Position numbers and translations under genes: made by a program. Below, piece by piece: positions 8,438-17,669 of a stretch of DNA of 38,651 nucleotides; the first letter of the stretch is position 1; each line of letters begins with the position of its first letter. Origin of the DNA: JAGQLF01 sp964635995 (GTDB lineage Bacteria; Patescibacteriota; Dojkabacteria; J137); contig CAZWRA010000008.1 in the NCBI GenBank assembly GCA_964635995.1, positions 1 to 38,651 on the forward strand, in the 5' to 3' direction. The notes below the pieces were generated by a model, which did not search any database, had not been told where the DNA came from, and saw only the letters and a program-made list of their open reading frames with translations.

Positions 8438-10207
8438 TTACGATTTTCTTAACTCATACATTCTAACAAGCTCTGCGATAGTATTTGGATAATCTTTATC
8501 CCTATTCCATATTTTTAATCTAGGAAATCTGACTGACAAACCTCTATCAGGATTATCTTTTGGTACGTTTGTTTTTACTCCCTTAGCTGCAGTATGGTTA
8601 GGGCTTCTTGTAATTTCATCAGCATCAATTTCAATAACAATATTAGGTTTTACCCAGACATCTGGATAAAGAGTTGAATCTACAACAACATTTTCAGGCT
8701 TCTCAGTTATTTCTAATTTATCTAAATCATTTTTAATTTTAGAGAACATTTCATCTGTAATTCCAGTCCCTACTTTACCAACAGAGTAGTATTTATCTTC
8801 ATTTGGATCATAAACTGCTGTTAATAAAGCTCCTAACCCAAATTTTGCTCTAACACCTCGTCCGCTATAGTATCCAATTACTGCAACATCAATTGTATCT
8901 ACAAGATCAGATCTCGAATTAGCTTTAAGTTTAATCCATTTAAAATTTCTTGTTCCAGGTTCATAGGGTGTACCTTTTTGTTTAGTAATTATTCCCTCTA
9001 ACCCATCATTAACTTTATCGCTAAAGTATTCTTCTAATTCTTCTTCACTTTTCATCTCTTTAGTTTCAAGCATAACTAATTTCTTACTTTTAGCAGTTAC
9101 TTTTTCTAAGATTTTTATTCGATCTTCAAGAGGATCTTGAGAAATATCATCACCGTTTATATATAAGACATCAAAACACATAGCATTTACAGGGATTTTT
9201 TCAGAATATTCTTCAATTCCATATTTTCTTCTTCTTTGCATTGTCTCTTGGTATGTAAGATATTCACCGGTCTCTTGGTTAAATCCAATGATTTCCGAAT
9301 CAAGTATAATTGAGTCAACATTTAAGTCCGAAAGAGCTTTTACTAGATCAGGAAAATGTTCAGTAATATTTTCCATATTTCTTGAAAAAACAAAACCCTG
9401 CCCATTAACAAAATGTAGCTGTCCTCTTAAACCATCAAGTTTAGGTTGAACATAACAATTCGGCATTCTTTCCCATACTGCCTTCGATGAAGATTCCCTT
9501 TCTACAAGCTTTGAAGCTATTGGAGTTCCTGGTACTAACTCAATACTAAGTAATTCTTTTTCAGGATCACTAGAAGTTAATGCAATTTCTGCGATAGCTC
9601 CAATATCAGCTCTAAATCCAAAAGACAAGTCCAGAATTTTTCTAAGGGATTTATCTCCTTTAATAAACCATGAAAGAGAATCTAAAAGAGTTTTTTCACT
9701 AATTCCAAGTCGTAATTCACCTACGATAATTCTAGAAGCATATTTAGCTCCCATTGGTTTAAGATTAGATATTAACTTAATAAATCCTTTAATCTTGCCC
9801 TCTTGTGAGCCTTTTCCTTCTTTCTCTGCAATTGTTTTTAGCTGATTGTAAACATCCGTAATTTCTAGATCAGAAGTTAACTCACTTTCCTCAAGTTCTC
9901 CAACCTTATGTTCACTGATTATCTTTTCAGAAACTAATCCAATATCCCCAAGCTCTTTAAACAAACTTTTAGGAAGTTCGTTATTATCTAATGATTGTTC
10001 GAAAGCTTTAAGAATAAGTTTTCTTGAGAAGTTAAACTCTAAATTTACATACTTTGGAGCTAACCTGCCCATTAATATGTAAAAAACATACTTTATTTCT
10101 TCTTTATCCAATTTTCTAAATAAATCAGAAAGCATTAATGTTATCTCATTCCGACTACTTGTCTTCTCTAATTCTTCGAGAGACCTTGCAAATTCTGAAA
10201 AGTACAT
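8438..10207 (-). CDS. lig: ATP-dependent DNA ligase, archaeal/eukaryotic type
   Basis: Seals nicks in DNA using ATP. The 589 residues have the DNA ligase I layout: an N-terminal DNA-binding domain (about 1-225), the adenylation domain with motif I KLDGLRGQ (nucleophile Lys256), motif III FSRNMENITEHFP near 274, a DSEI element at 303-306, motif IV DGLEGIITK (401-409) and motif V FKWIKLK (422-428). An OB-fold follows, with RFPRLKIWNRDK from 560 as motif VI. Bacteria normally use the NAD+-dependent LigA for replication. A full-length archaeal-style ligase like this is found in some CPR lineages and suggests an old transfer. It is unlike the small bacterial LigD or viral ligases. Whether LigA is also present cannot be seen here. 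Confidence 0.93.
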   Translation of the reverse strand: MYFSEFARSLEELEKTSSRNEITLMLSDLFRKLDKEEIKYVFYILMGRLAPKYVNLEFNFSRKLILKAFEQSLDNNELPKSLFKELGDIGLVSEKIISEHKVGELEESELTSDLEITDVYNQLKTIAEKEGKGSQEGKIKGFIKLISNLKPMGAKYASRIIVGELRLGISEKTLLDSLSWFIKGDKSLRKILDLSFGFRADIGAIAEIALTSSDPEKELLSIELVPGTPIASKLVERESSSKAVWERMPNCYVQPKLDGLRGQLHFVNGQGFVFSRNMENITEHFPDLVKALSDLNVDSIILDSEIIGFNQETGEYLTYQETMQRRRKYGIEEYSEKIPVNAMCFDVLYINGDDISQDPLEDRIKILEKVTAKSKKLVMLETKEMKSEEELEEYFSDKVNDGLEGIITKQKGTPYEPGTRNFKWIKLKANSRSDLVDTIDVAVIGYYSGRGVRAKFGLGALLTAVYDPNEDKYYSVGKVGTGITDEMFSKIKNDLDKLEITEKPENVVVDSTLYPDVWVKPNIVIEIDADEITRSPNHTAAKGVKTNVPKDNPDRGLSVRFPRLKIWNRDKDYPNTIAELVRMYELRKS

Positions 10208-10291
10208 ATTAAAAAATCGTTAATTTTTTTATTGTAACATGGAAGATAGATCAACGTATTCAAGTAAGAGATTTAAATACAAGCAAAATCA

Positions 10292-10338
10292 CAAATTCTA
10301 AATCTCCAAAAATGATATTAACTAATTTTTAGAATTTG
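10292..10338. repeat. Intergenic inverted repeat
   Basis: A perfect 10-bp inverted pair, CAAATTCTAA (10292-10301) and TTAGAATTTG (10329-10338), encloses 27 nt in the gap between the ligase gene and the VirB2-like gene. It has no clean U-tract. It resembles the degenerate CAAATTCTAAA-type intergenic repeats I associate with CPR genomes, so it may be a repeat remnant rather than a terminator. Confidence 0.5.
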
Positions 10339-10363
10339 GGTTTTTGTTATTTGAATTTTGAAA

Positions 10364-12001
10364 TTAAACTAATCCAGAAGGTATTACATCAAGAATATTT
10401 ACTCCAATTATTCGAAGAATTAAGACACTAAATATTAAAACCGCAAGTCCACCCATTGTCGCGAATATACGTCCTTGTGCTTTTTGAATATTCTCCTCGT
10501 TACCGCTTTGGTAAGCAAGGCCTGCAAGAATTAGCTGAAGAAGCGCAACTCCTCCTACAACTCCAAGTGAGATTCTAATCAATCCCGTTAATATTCCAAG
10601 TGGAGTAGGGTCAATACAACCAACTGCAGTCATAATACCCCCCTGTTCAGCGCAATTTACATTTAGATCTCTGTTAACTCCAGGAGGAGCTCTATAAACA
10701 GCTAAAGTTAAATCTATATCATTATTAATTATTTCAGCTTCATCTACATAACCACCTTCCTCGTTATCAGGATTACATATAAGAAGTTGAGTATCGTACT
10801 GAACTGCTATAGCCTCTCCTGTTTTAAAACATCTTTCGCAAATAACATTATCGTGTGTGGTAGCGAAATCTTCCATAACCTCTGAAACAGAAATTCTTAA
10901 ACTGTTACTATTTACAATGTTATATCCTAAGACTCTTCCGTTATAAGTTGAGTCAAGTTTTTCAGGAACCCACGATAAATCATAAACAGCACAACCCTTG
11001 TCTGGACATGATTGAGCTAAACTTCCTTCATTTTGTCCTGTAAGAATTCGATCATTATTAGTCGTAGCATTACTTGAGAAACCTCTTCCAAGCGTTGCTC
11101 CAAGTTGAGGATTTGCAGCATTACCTAAACTTCCCTGACCAGTCGCTATTTTTATATAAGGACTTCCACTCGGAAGGTCATAAACAGCAGCGATAATAGG
11201 ACTTTGTTCCATTAAACTATAAATCTCATCTTCTGTTATTGTATTAGGATCAAGTCCGTTACTTAAGATAAAAGCACTGTCAATCTTAATTTGATCTCCA
11301 TTATTATCCCCAGGAGATCTCGTGCCGTCATCATCTTTTTCCGCATTATATATTATCCTATCATTTGCAGAGTAACATCCAGGTCCGCTCCAATTATCTG
11401 TATCGCCTTGTTTAAAGACAGCTTTGTATGGATTCTGACTACTTTGACAACAAAATCCTTGTTGAATGTTATCCTCGCCTTCCCATTCATCTAATTCTTG
11501 ATTTACAAAAGTATATCCAGATGGACAACATGCCCAAGGCTCAGAAGCTCTTTCAATTGGCAATCCAAATCGGGTAGCATTATGAGGGCCTTTTTGAGGA
11601 TTCCATCCATTCGGACAAGCTACAGGATAATTAGTTCCGTCAATAGTTGCTAAATTCCCAGCATTTGAAAACCCACGTCTAGGAATTATATTTTCAAATG
11701 TCTCGTTTATACATAGAGTATTTACTGCTGTCGAATCTAAACCATAACTACTCATTAATGATTCTTTAAATTCTTCAAAACTCATTCCATTAAGAATTAA
11801 ACTTCCATCTTGAACAGAACCTAAAGCATTCTTGTATCCATTTGGACAATCTGGGTACGTGTCAAAACAAGCACTTCCGAAATCTTCAATTAATGGGGAA
11901 CCTTGTCCACTAACAGGTTTTATTAAAGGTGTTGTAAGAGAACCTGCTATAAGTAGTAGAAAAGTTAAAGCTATTGTAGAGATAAAGATTTTCTTAATCA
12001 T
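10364..12001 (-). CDS. Secreted Cys-rich protein with VirB2/TrbC-like C-terminal domain
   Basis: 545 residues. An N-terminal signal peptide (MIKKIFISTIALTFLLLIAG) is followed by about 430 extracytoplasmic residues with many cysteines (for example CFDTYPDCPNGY, ACCPSGY, GFCCQSS, CERCF), suggesting disulfides. The last 79 residues (467-545) hold two hydrophobic helices separated by a short polar loop (AGLAYQSGNEENIQKAQGRI), the layout of VirB2/TrbC pilin-like subunits. Such a domain fused to a large secreted region fits a type IV secretion or pilus-like structure. The start overlaps the upstream gene's stop as ATGA (11998-12001), so translation is probably coupled. Function is inferred from the C-terminal fold and neighbours; the ectodomain is unrecognised. 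Confidence 0.65.
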   Translation of the reverse strand: MIKKIFISTIALTFLLLIAGSLTTPLIKPVSGQGSPLIEDFGSACFDTYPDCPNGYKNALGSVQDGSLILNGMSFEEFKESLMSSYGLDSTAVNTLCINETFENIIPRRGFSNAGNLATIDGTNYPVACPNGWNPQKGPHNATRFGLPIERASEPWACCPSGYTFVNQELDEWEGEDNIQQGFCCQSSQNPYKAVFKQGDTDNWSGPGCYSANDRIIYNAEKDDDGTRSPGDNNGDQIKIDSAFILSNGLDPNTITEDEIYSLMEQSPIIAAVYDLPSGSPYIKIATGQGSLGNAANPQLGATLGRGFSSNATTNNDRILTGQNEGSLAQSCPDKGCAVYDLSWVPEKLDSTYNGRVLGYNIVNSNSLRISVSEVMEDFATTHDNVICERCFKTGEAIAVQYDTQLLICNPDNEEGGYVDEAEIINNDIDLTLAVYRAPPGVNRDLNVNCAEQGGIMTAVGCIDPTPLGILTGLIRISLGVVGGVALLQLILAGLAYQSGNEENIQKAQGRIFATMGGLAVLIFSVLILRIIGVNILDVIPSGLV

Positions 12002-13203
12002 TCAGCTTTTTTTATTGCATCTACATAAAATATAAAAGAAGCTCTTGTTCCATCTTTTAATGTTGCAGTTCCTTCAAAAACATAAATTGGAGTAGCATAG
12101 CCATTCCATTCGTTTGGTTCATAGAATCCAAGCTTTGTTTCTGAAGGTTGAGCCTCAAACGTACTTACCTCTACATTACTATATTCTGCGAAATAGTTCG
12201 ATCCCTGTCTCCAAAAAAATGTTAATGAACCTTCACCTCTTTGAACCTTACTCCAAGCTTCATCAGGTGTAATAATTGCGTAAACTCCTCGGTTTTCAAT
12301 ACTTGTGTCATATTCATAATCAATAAAATCAAGTTCAAATAAATCGTTTGCATAATCATTAACTCTGTTTGAAACAATTAAAGTTAACTGCCCGTCTCTT
12401 GGATCATCACTATAAACTCTTACAGGTTCTGGGGTTGGAGGAGGATCTCCATCAGGTTGTTCTGATCTCTCTTTTAATTCAATTAATGGCAATAATCTAG
12501 AAAAAGCCATGTGTATATATTCTGTATCTTCAACATTTGTAGTGTTAACAAGAAATTGATCAATTCCTCTTTCTGCAAGCTCTGCACGTACATAAGCATT
12601 ATTTAATCCAAATTTTGAGTTAACTTTTAACCTCGTCAGTATTTGACCTGATAATCTTTCGTATAACAACTCTAAAGGTCTGTCTCCTCGCTCGTCAGCT
12701 TCTAGAAGATTTTTTCTTGCTAAAGCAGCTTCGTTTTCTAAATATTTAGTCTCCATTGTCCAAACTCTTGATTCTAAATTCGCCTTGAAGCTTTTTGTAT
12801 TATCAGAGTTATTCCAAGTTACAATTGAACCTTCTTTAATATAATCATTTAGAAAACCAATGTTTTTAGCTATAGCTTCAAGATTAGAAAGATCTAAAAC
12901 CCTACTTCTTGGACTGTTGATTGCATAAACAAAAGAAACATCAGGAAAAGTCTGTGAATGTCTTCCATCCAAAGTAAACTGTGCATTTGAATTATATTCT
13001 ATGCCTGGTATTTCGGGACTTTCTATCTGACCAAAAAGCGTATTTGGATTTAAATAAAATCTTTGAGCATTTCCAATCGGAATTAAATCATCTCTTCTTG
13101 TAAGATTTCCGTAAATATTAAAAATCATAACTAGTGCAAAAAAAACTAGGATACCTAGAATTATCTTTCTTGCTTGTTGTGCACTGTTATAAAGAGATGC
13201 CAT
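11998..13203 (-). CDS. Membrane-anchored extracytoplasmic protein of the secretion island
   Basis: 401 residues from the ATG at 13203. A TTG start 21 nt upstream would lie inside the -10 box, so the ATG is preferred. A short cytoplasmic N-terminus is followed by one membrane helix (about residues 13-33, IILGILVFFALVMIFNIYG) and a long extracytoplasmic part with no family I recognise. The latter carries a proline-rich PDGDPPPTPEPVR linker. Its stop overlaps the start of the VirB2-like gene, so the pair likely works together at the envelope. The promoter at 13210-13238 would give an essentially leaderless mRNA. A role as a structural or assembly factor of the same apparatus is a guess from context. 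Confidence 0.6.
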   Translation of the reverse strand: MASLYNSAQQARKIILGILVFFALVMIFNIYGNLTRRDDLIPIGNAQRFYLNPNTLFGQIESPEIPGIEYNSNAQFTLDGRHSQTFPDVSFVYAINSPRSRVLDLSNLEAIAKNIGFLNDYIKEGSIVTWNNSDNTKSFKANLESRVWTMETKYLENEAALARKNLLEADERGDRPLELLYERLSGQILTRLKVNSKFGLNNAYVRAELAERGIDQFLVNTTNVEDTEYIHMAFSRLLPLIELKERSEQPDGDPPPTPEPVRVYSDDPRDGQLTLIVSNRVNDYANDLFELDFIDYEYDTSIENRGVYAIITPDEAWSKVQRGEGSLTFFWRQGSNYFAEYSNVEVSTFEAQPSETKLGFYEPNEWNGYATPIYVFEGTATLKDGTRASFIFYVDAIKKAE

Positions 13204-13209
13204 TAAAAT

Positions 13210-13238
13210 AGTATACAGTAACAAAATTCAAAAGTTAA
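13210..13238 (-). promoter_or_regulatory. Promoter for the minus-strand secretion pair
   Basis: On the minus strand, -35 TTAACT (13233-13238), a 17-bp spacer and -10 TATACT (13210-13215). Only 6 nt separate the -10 from the ATG at 13203, so transcription should begin at or next to the start codon. The arrangement TTTAACTTTTGA, a 12-bp gap, then TATACT closely matches the promoter of the gene at 20309. Confidence 0.7.
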
Positions 13239-13262
13239 AGCATGAACTGTATTAATTACAAA

Positions 13263-13291
13263 TTGTGTAATATAAAATCTTAATCTATACT
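13263..13291 (+). promoter_or_regulatory. Promoter of the solute-binding protein gene
   Basis: -35 TTGTGT (13263-13268), a 17-bp spacer and -10 TATACT (13286-13291). The ATG at 13301 is 9 nt after the -10, so the predicted leader is about 2-3 nt. Confidence 0.65.
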
Positions 13292-13300
13292 ATTGTTAAT

Positions 13301-14821
13301 ATGAGTGATAATAATCAGCCACCAAGCATTGAGCCTTATACAATTGAAGAACTTCCGGATATTCCTGAAACTCAGGCTTTTCCTGACAGTGGAGGAGGAT
13401 TCAATACTGATTATCAAACTTTTGATGAACCTGAATCTCCTAAAAGAAGTTTTCCTATTTTTCTAATAGTTATGGCTGTGGCTGTAGTTGTGCTTGTGAT
13501 TTTTAGTTTTTTACTTTTAAATTCACTTGGCGGAGGTGGAGGAGATAATAATAATGGTAATAACGGAAATAATGGAAATTCTAATACACCAGTTTTATTA
13601 CAATGGAGAGGTGCTTTTTTAGAAAGTGATGTTGTTCAACCTTTAATTGAGGAATACAGATTATCTAACCCTAATGTAACAATAGAATATTCAAATGAAT
13701 GGGAAGCAGAAGAAGATTTTGAATCTGAAGCAAGATCATATCAATTACAATTAAATACTTCTTTAGAAGATACCCTAGATGCTCCAGATATTTTTACAAT
13801 TCATAACTCTTGGGTTGGAGATTATGAAAATATTGCTGCGCCAAGCACAACTTACAGCGCTCAATCTTTCTCAGATACATTTTATCCTGCTGCTGTTAAC
13901 GATTTTGCTGGAAGTGGGGTAGTGTATGGAGCTCCTTTATGGATGGATACATATGCCATTGTTTATAACAGAGATATGTTAAGCGCAATTGGAAAAACAG
14001 AACCTGATGCAAACTGGAACGATTTCATAACAACAGCAGAGCAATTAACATCAAAAACTGGAAATACAATTGAACAAGCAGGTTTTGCTGCAGGAACAGT
14101 TAATAATGTAGATTTCTTTTATGAATTAATGCTTGTAATTATTCGTCAGAATGGTGCTAGATTAAATAATGATTCAAGAGTACCAATATTTTCGACTGAT
14201 CCAAATACTGTAAGCGCTGTTGAATTCTATAATTCATTTACTGGTGTAAATGAGACTTGGGATGATTCATTTACTAATGATTCAGCTGCTTTCCTTGAAG
14301 AAAAAGTAGCTATGATATTTGTACCTAGCTGGAGATTACGAGAAATTGTCAGAATTAATGAATCACAAAATCTAGGAATAGATATTGGAATTGCAACGCC
14401 ACCACAAGTTCCTGGACAAGAAGCAGAGATAATTAATTGGGCAGATTACTGGGGAGTTGTTGTAAACAATGAGAGAAGTAACGCAGCTGCTGCTTGGAAG
14501 TTTATTGCATGGCTAAATGAACCAGAACAACAAAGAAAATTACATGAGAATATAGAGCAAACAAACGGTTATTTTGGTAATCTATATACAAGACAAGATA
14601 TGAGTGAAGAGCTCGTTGATCATGAGTACTTATCTGTTTATAATAGATCATTACCTTTTGCTGAATCTTGGTATGTTGTAAAAGGCAGATTAGTAAGAGA
14701 CTTATTTAAAGAGGAGTTTGAATCAGTAACTGTTAGTTCAAGTTCTCTAGCAAGCTTAGAGAATGAAATTAAACAATTAATGAATCTTAAGGGTAATAGA
14801 GAAACTTTTGAAACAAACTAA
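13301..14821 (+). CDS. Membrane-anchored extracellular solute-binding protein (family 1-like)
   Basis: 506 residues: an acidic cytoplasmic N-terminus (1-50), one membrane helix (about 51-73), a Gly/Asn-rich linker (77-95), then a periplasmic-binding-type domain. Typical features of sugar-binding family 1 proteins are VVQPLIEEYRLSNPNVTIEYSNEWE (starting near 111), an APDIFTIHNSW segment, YGAPLWMDTYAIVYNRDML, and a C-terminal AAAWKFIAWLNEPEQQRK helix. It is tethered by a helix rather than a lipobox. No ABC permease or ATPase gene is nearby, so it may serve attachment or sensing, or pair with a distant transporter. Its stop lies 4 nt before the ATG of the next gene, so the two form an operon. 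Confidence 0.8.
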   Translation: MSDNNQPPSIEPYTIEELPDIPETQAFPDSGGGFNTDYQTFDEPESPKRSFPIFLIVMAVAVVVLVIFSFLLLNSLGGGGGDNNNGNNGNNGNSNTPVLLQWRGAFLESDVVQPLIEEYRLSNPNVTIEYSNEWEAEEDFESEARSYQLQLNTSLEDTLDAPDIFTIHNSWVGDYENIAAPSTTYSAQSFSDTFYPAAVNDFAGSGVVYGAPLWMDTYAIVYNRDMLSAIGKTEPDANWNDFITTAEQLTSKTGNTIEQAGFAAGTVNNVDFFYELMLVIIRQNGARLNNDSRVPIFSTDPNTVSAVEFYNSFTGVNETWDDSFTNDSAAFLEEKVAMIFVPSWRLREIVRINESQNLGIDIGIATPPQVPGQEAEIINWADYWGVVVNNERSNAAAAWKFIAWLNEPEQQRKLHENIEQTNGYFGNLYTRQDMSEELVDHEYLSVYNRSLPFAESWYVVKGRLVRDLFKEEFESVTVSSSSLASLENEIKQLMNLKGNRETFETN

Positions 14822-14825
14822 AAAA

Positions 14826-16820
14826 ATGAAAAAAAATATATTATTAAGATTTTTTCTAATCGTTGTAAATGTATCTATCTTTTTAAATGCTTTCCCTTTA
14901 ATTTCGAATGCAGCAACTTTAAGTGATCCCGATGATGTTTTAGTTGTTTCTTCTCCATCTCCTAATTCTAGAGTAAAAGGTACAATTCAAGTTTCATTTA
15001 GAGCTTATGATGATAATCAGTCTACAATTGAAGTTCAGGCTAACTTATATGATGCAGCAACTTGTAATTCAGTAAACTATGGAAGTGTTGCTCCTTTTTC
15101 AGTAGTCAATTCGCATCCAAGTGTAAACACAACATTTAGTTGGAATACTAGAGCAACAAATGTTACTTCAAGTTTGGCAGACGGAAGTTATTGTTTAAAA
15201 ATTTGTACTTCTATGCTTTTTGATCAGACACCATACTCAGCATGTAATTCACGAACAATAAGTATAATTAATAACAATACACCTCCAACAATTACTTCAA
15301 CACCTTCAAAATTACAATTTTATGAAGAAGAAGTTTTTCAGTATCAAATTTTAGCTTCTGATATTGATGGAGATCCATTAACTTATAGATTTGTTACAAC
15401 GACTAATTTTTTAACAATTAATCCAGGTACTGGATTTATAACCAGCTCTCCGTTATCAACATTAGGTTATCCAGGATTACTATACGATATCGCTGTAGGA
15501 GTTAGTGACGGAATTAATGCAGAAGTTGTTCAAAATTTCAGAATTGAAATTTATCAACGACCTCCTGAACCGGAGCCAGAACCGGAACCTCAACCTGAGC
15601 CAGAGCCTCAACCTGAGCCAGAACCACAACCTGAACCAGAGCCGGAACCTGATCCAGATGGGAAACCTGGAGGAGATGTAGAAGGATTCAGTTTTGAAAT
15701 ACCTATAAATGGAACAGTATTTACTGATGAATTAAATTTAATTAGATTGACTTTAGCTGATCAAAATATTACTTCTATAAAATTAGAGTATTCATCTGAT
15801 TTAGAAAACTGGTCACAAATCGGTGAAGGTTTTGCTCCAACAAGAACATACTATCTTTGGGATGTTTCTGAATTAGAAGATGGAGAGTATTATTTAAGAC
15901 TAGTTATTGAGAGACCTGACGGACAAATACTTTATAAAGTTTCTGAAAAATTTGAGATACGATTAAATCTTGCAAATGATCCTGATGAGGTTGAAAGTGA
16001 ACCATTAATTTCAAACGTTAGACCAGAGAAAGATTCTGAAATTACAGAGAGAAGACCTGAAATAACTGGAGATTTTATTGCTTCAGAAGAAGGGGAAATT
16101 TTAACTGAAACATTTACAATTGAATTAGACGGAAGAGACATTAAAGGTAACTGTACAATTACAGCTGAAAATTTTAAATGTTCACTACAAGAAGATCTTG
16201 AACTTGGAGTTCACATGATTTCAACCTCAGTTATAGATTCGAATGAAAAGAAAGCTCAGAATGAATGGTCTTTTGAAGTAGTTGAGGAGAGTACTGATCC
16301 AGGTGACGATGACCAAGAGCCTACTGATGATAATTCAGATCAAACAAATAATGATGTAGTAATTATTCTAGGAAGAGAAGTACCGAGATCAGGTTTAATT
16401 TTAATTGCAATAATTTTTTGTTTAGGAGCAATACTATTATTTATTCCTTGGATTTTATACTCTCTATGGTCAGGAAGAGATAATAGTAATTCTAGTGATA
16501 CTCCAAGACCTACTGATGATGGAACTGGAGGGTACGGTGATTTAAGTTCAGATAACCTTCCAATTATTTCATCTTATGAATCTGATAGTATTCCAACTTA
16601 CGATCCATCTACAACATATAATGTAAATAGTGGTTCTGATTTTACTTACGATCCAAGTAACTATAGCTATGATCCAGCTTCTTCAACTCCAGCACCAGTT
16701 CCTGATCAAGGAGGAAGCATTGCAGTTTACGATCCCTACGCCCCAGAAAATCAGGTAAGTAGTAATCCTGAAAATACTCAGAGTACAGGAAGTTATGTTG
16801 AGCCAACCCAAACGAATTAG
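14826..16820 (+). CDS. Ig/cadherin-like surface protein with Pro-Glu hinge and cytoplasmic tail
   Basis: 664 residues from the ATG at 14826; a TTG at 14808 would overlap the upstream gene. A signal peptide (about 1-29, ending SNAA) is followed by a beta-rich domain. Next is an Ig/cadherin-like domain of the kind PPTITSTPSKLQFYEEEVFQ, with SDIDGDPLTYRF and NPGTGFITSSPL, then a PEPEPQPEPEP hinge, and further Ig-like modules with RPEITGDF and VIDSNEKKA. One membrane helix lies near 527-548, and a 116-residue tail with four YDP(S/A/Y) repeats follows it. The single-pass topology with a long ectodomain suggests an adhesin or receptor acting with the solute-binding protein encoded 4 nt upstream. 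The tail, rich in Tyr, Ser, Asp and Pro, is of unknown role. Confidence 0.65.
   Translation: MKKNILLRFFLIVVNVSIFLNAFPLISNAATLSDPDDVLVVSSPSPNSRVKGTIQVSFRAYDDNQSTIEVQANLYDAATCNSVNYGSVAPFSVVNSHPSVNTTFSWNTRATNVTSSLADGSYCLKICTSMLFDQTPYSACNSRTISIINNNTPPTITSTPSKLQFYEEEVFQYQILASDIDGDPLTYRFVTTTNFLTINPGTGFITSSPLSTLGYPGLLYDIAVGVSDGINAEVVQNFRIEIYQRPPEPEPEPEPQPEPEPQPEPEPQPEPEPEPDPDGKPGGDVEGFSFEIPINGTVFTDELNLIRLTLADQNITSIKLEYSSDLENWSQIGEGFAPTRTYYLWDVSELEDGEYYLRLVIERPDGQILYKVSEKFEIRLNLANDPDEVESEPLISNVRPEKDSEITERRPEITGDFIASEEGEILTETFTIELDGRDIKGNCTITAENFKCSLQEDLELGVHMISTSVIDSNEKKAQNEWSFEVVEESTDPGDDDQEPTDDNSDQTNNDVVIILGREVPRSGLILIAIIFCLGAILLFIPWILYSLWSGRDNSNSSDTPRPTDDGTGGYGDLSSDNLPIISSYESDSIPTYDPSTTYNVNSGSDFTYDPSNYSYDPASSTPAPVPDQGGSIAVYDPYAPENQVSSNPENTQSTGSYVEPTQTN
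15567..15660 (+). repeat. Pro-Glu coding repeat (hinge)
   Basis: Near-tandem 6-bp units of the type CCNGAR/CCTCAA encode alternating Pro-Glu and Pro-Gln. The tract makes a stiff extended spacer in the surface protein and is a place where copy number could vary. Confidence 0.8.
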
Positions 16821-16910
16821 AGATTAGGATAATTATAGATATAGACAGACAATACCCATTTATAAATTTTTAGAATCTTAGACTCGTTGCTAAATAACAC
16901 AAAATGCGTC

Positions 16911-16931
16911 ACCCTGAATTTATTTCAGGGT
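16911..16931. repeat. ACCCTGAA / TTCAGGGT palindrome
   Basis: 8-bp arms ACCCTGAA (16911-16918) and TTCAGGGT (16924-16931) with a 5-nt loop, between convergent genes. With its flank GCGTCACCCTGAA it matches a short palindrome I have seen repeated in many unrelated bacterial genomes. There is no proper U-tract on either side, so a terminator role is possible but unproven. Confidence 0.6.
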
Positions 16932-16965
16932 ATAAAAGTGTTAATTATTACTTGTTTTAAAGGTT

Positions 16966-17661
16966 TTATTCACATTGATTTACTCCATCTCCACCTCTTG
17001 CACTGAAACTATCTATTGAAGCGCAGTTGTAGCTATCAAAAAGATTTTCTCCAAGCCCATTTTCTGCTACGAACTTAACATTCTCATCGGTGTTTGAACT
17101 ACCTAATAAGCTTCCAATTACAGCTAATAGAAAAAGAAACATTGAGCACCAACATAACATTAAGCATCCGCATCCAAGTAAAATACTTCTCTTAATAATT
17201 TTGTGTAGATCTATTCCAACAAGTCCAAGAACTTTAGAAATAGCAATAATTGGAGGAAAAATTATATCTAAAATTAAATCAGTAATTACATCAACAGCTT
17301 CGTCATCTTCTTTCTCTTCCTGCTCTTTATAATATTCTTTCGCTGCTTCTTCTAGAATCTCTTGTTGAACTCCCGATAAACTATCTGTAAGTCTTAAGAC
17401 TCTTTTTAAGATTACATCCTTTTCTCTTTGAATATTTTCTATTCTGTATTGTTCTTCAGAAATTTGCGAGTTTAAAGAACCTAGTTCTTTATTTAAATCA
17501 TCATTTTGAAGGTTAAGTAGAGATATTTGATTAATAAGGTTTTTCTCTTCTTTTGCAAGTCCCCTAATTATTCCGTTCTCATACTTCTTAATAATCTTTG
17601 GATCCTTTTCTACTTTTTCTCTGAAGTCTTCTAACTCGTGTCTAGAAATTGCATTAGCCAT
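16966..17661 (-). CDS. Coiled-coil membrane protein beside VirB6-like gene
   Basis: 231 residues. Residues 35-105 are a charged, heptad-like coiled coil (EEKNLINQISLLNLQNDDL and onward), followed by an acidic stretch (EKEDDEAVD). There is a hydrophobic segment at about 124-150 and a membrane helix at 159-187 that is unusually rich in Cys (GCGCLMLCWCS). A short extracytoplasmic tail has two Cys (NCASIDS...VNQCE). I recognise no family. It starts 8 nt downstream of the VirB6-like stop, so it is probably an accessory part of the same envelope machine, with the coiled coil in the cytoplasm. Confidence 0.55.
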   Translation of the reverse strand: MANAISRHELEDFREKVEKDPKIIKKYENGIIRGLAKEEKNLINQISLLNLQNDDLNKELGSLNSQISEEQYRIENIQREKDVILKRVLRLTDSLSGVQQEILEEAAKEYYKEQEEKEDDEAVDVITDLILDIIFPPIIAISKVLGLVGIDLHKIIKRSILLGCGCLMLCWCSMFLFLLAVIGSLLGSSNTDENVKFVAENGLGENLFDSYNCASIDSFSARGGDGVNQCE

Positions 17662-17669
17662 ATTTTATT

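Noticed and set aside
13204..13224. TTG start seven codons upstream for the 401-residue anchored protein
   Set aside because: It would lie inside or beside the TATACT -10 box, so it would not be in the mRNA.
14808..14825. TTG start for the Ig-like surface protein
   Set aside because: It would overlap the upstream gene's end, while the ATG at 14826 leads straight into a normal signal peptide.
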